Source: DASYDU01 sp036499445
GTDB taxonomy: Bacteria > Planctomycetota > Planctomycetia > Pirellulales > Lacipirellulaceae
Assembly: GCA_036499445.1 (NCBI GenBank)
Contig: DASYDU010000410.1
Coordinates: 1-15,233, forward strand
Length of the DNA: 15,233 nucleotides
Reading direction: 5' to 3'
Position 1 is the first letter of the stretch. Each line of letters opens with the position of its first letter. The notes under the pieces are model-generated. The model was not told the DNA's origin. It saw nothing but the letters and a program-made list of their open reading frames with translations, and searched no databases. Of the stretch, positions 14,466 through 15,233 are shown one piece after another. The position numbers and the translations under genes were made by a program.

Positions 14466-15233
14466 ATGTTGCTTCTCATCGATAACTACGACAGCTTTGT
14501 CCATAATCTGGCCCGCTACTTCCAGCGGCTCGGCCAGGAGACGATCGTCGTCCGCAACGACGCCATCGACGCCCAAGAAGTGAGGAAAATGCGGCCGGCG
14601 GCTCTGGTACTATCGCCTGGCCCTTGCGCACCTGGGCAAGCCGGGGCGTCGCTCGAGTTGGTTCGCGCGCTACGCGATGAGCTACCGATGCTGGGCGTCT
14701 GTCTAGGACACCAGGTGATCGCCCAAGCGCTCGGCGCGCGAATCATTGCCGCGCCACGCCCAGTTCATGGCCAGTCGTCGTCCATTGAGCACAGTGCCGT
14801 CGGTCTGTTCGCCGGCCTGCCGTCGCCACTCACCGTCGGTCGCTACCATTCACTAGCCGTGGACGCCGCAACCATGCCGCCCGATTTGCGGCCTACCGCT
14901 TGGGCCGACGGGCGCCTGCTGATGGCGTTTGAGCACGCAAACTTGCCAGTCTACGGCGTTCAGTTCCACCCTGAGTCGATCCTGACGGAGTGCGGCTACG
15001 AACTTTTGGCCAACTTCTTGCAACTGGCGGGAATGACGACTCCCGCCTCGCCAATGGAGCTTGCCGCCGGCGAGAGAATCGCTGGGTCACGCCAAAAAAG
15101 ACATCAGGCGGCTGGCCGAGCGGACGGCGTCTGTCGCAGGCGAGGCAAGCACCCAAAAGCCGCGGTGACGATCCCGCATAGCAACAGCATCAATGCGCTT
15201 GGTTCCGGCACAACGCTCGAAGATAACGAGCCG
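14466..15233 (+). CDS. pabA: Aminodeoxychorismate synthase component II, glutamine amidotransferase (3' end outside window)
   Basis: The ATG at 14466 begins MLLLIDNYDSFVHNLARYF, the class I glutamine amidotransferase opening. LSPGPCAPGQAG (49-60), GVCLGHQ with nucleophile C79, GRYHSL (125-130) and GVQFHPES with H168 and E170 complete the catalytic set. It releases ammonia from glutamine for PabB. Family members end near residue 190-200; here LLANFLQLAGM is at 181-190, but the frame continues open for 66 more codons to the window edge. This tail is basic and low in recognisable structure (GSRQKRHQAAGRADGVCRRR). It may be a fusion to a downstream domain, a genuine extension, or a lost stop or frameshift: a TGA lies in the next frame inside the GGAATGACG stretch near residue 190. 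PabA and TrpG share this fold; the PabB neighbour decides the name. Confidence 0.88.
   Translation, partial: MLLLIDNYDSFVHNLARYFQRLGQETIVVRNDAIDAQEVRKMRPAALVLSPGPCAPGQAGASLELVRALRDELPMLGVCLGHQVIAQALGARIIAAPRPVHGQSSSIEHSAVGLFAGLPSPLTVGRYHSLAVDAATMPPDLRPTAWADGRLLMAFEHANLPVYGVQFHPESILTECGYELLANFLQLAGMTTPASPMELAAGERIAGSRQKRHQAAGRADGVCRRRGKHPKAAVTIPHSNSINALGSGTTLEDNEP

Noticed and set aside
1..15233. CRISPR arrays, tRNAs, rRNAs, insertion sequences, prophage genes
   Set aside because: No regularly spaced repeats, RNA-gene structure, transposase-like protein or phage gene was seen.

Overview
The window looks like planctomycete DNA, probably Pirellulales-like. That is inferred from four secreted proteins with PEP-CTERM sorting tails, planctomycete-style dockerin/EF-hand segments, moderately high GC and a carbohydrate-degradation gene set. 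No rRNA or other taxonomic marker is present.

Layout. Positions 1-2185 (minus) hold one uninterrupted reading frame that runs off the left edge. It joins two related secreted proteins head to tail: the first ends in a complete PEP-CTERM tail, and a second signal-peptide-like segment follows in the same frame. Positions 2483-3259 (minus) encode a small PEP-CTERM protein, with a strong hairpin behind it. Positions 3743-8830 (minus) hold three genes in transcription order: a GH130 phosphorylase-like enzyme, a sodium:solute symporter and a secreted GH5 mannanase-like enzyme. A LacI-family regulator (9109-10170, plus) is divergent from them. Two homologous PEP-CTERM proteins follow on the plus strand (10322-11326 and 11445-12950); the second has a dockerin inside the shared domain. 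The right end carries pabB and pabA of the folate (p-aminobenzoate) pathway, unrelated to the sugar genes; pabA runs off the window.

How the genes may work together. The GH5 enzyme would cut a beta-mannan-like polysaccharide outside the cytoplasm, the symporter would import products with Na+, and the GH130 enzyme would phosphorolyse mannosides to mannose 1-phosphate. The LacI protein probably controls this set. A shared palindrome-like motif (T-N-AACTA-S-TT) lies before the lacI-type gene as a perfect 12-bp palindrome, over the -10 of the symporter promoter, and as two copies 20 bp apart upstream of the 2483-3259 PEP-CTERM gene. This ties that surface/secreted protein to the proposed regulon.

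The most unusual items are the in-frame double PEP-CTERM protein, the shared operator set, the dockerin nested inside a paralogous domain, and the non-terminating basic tail on pabA.
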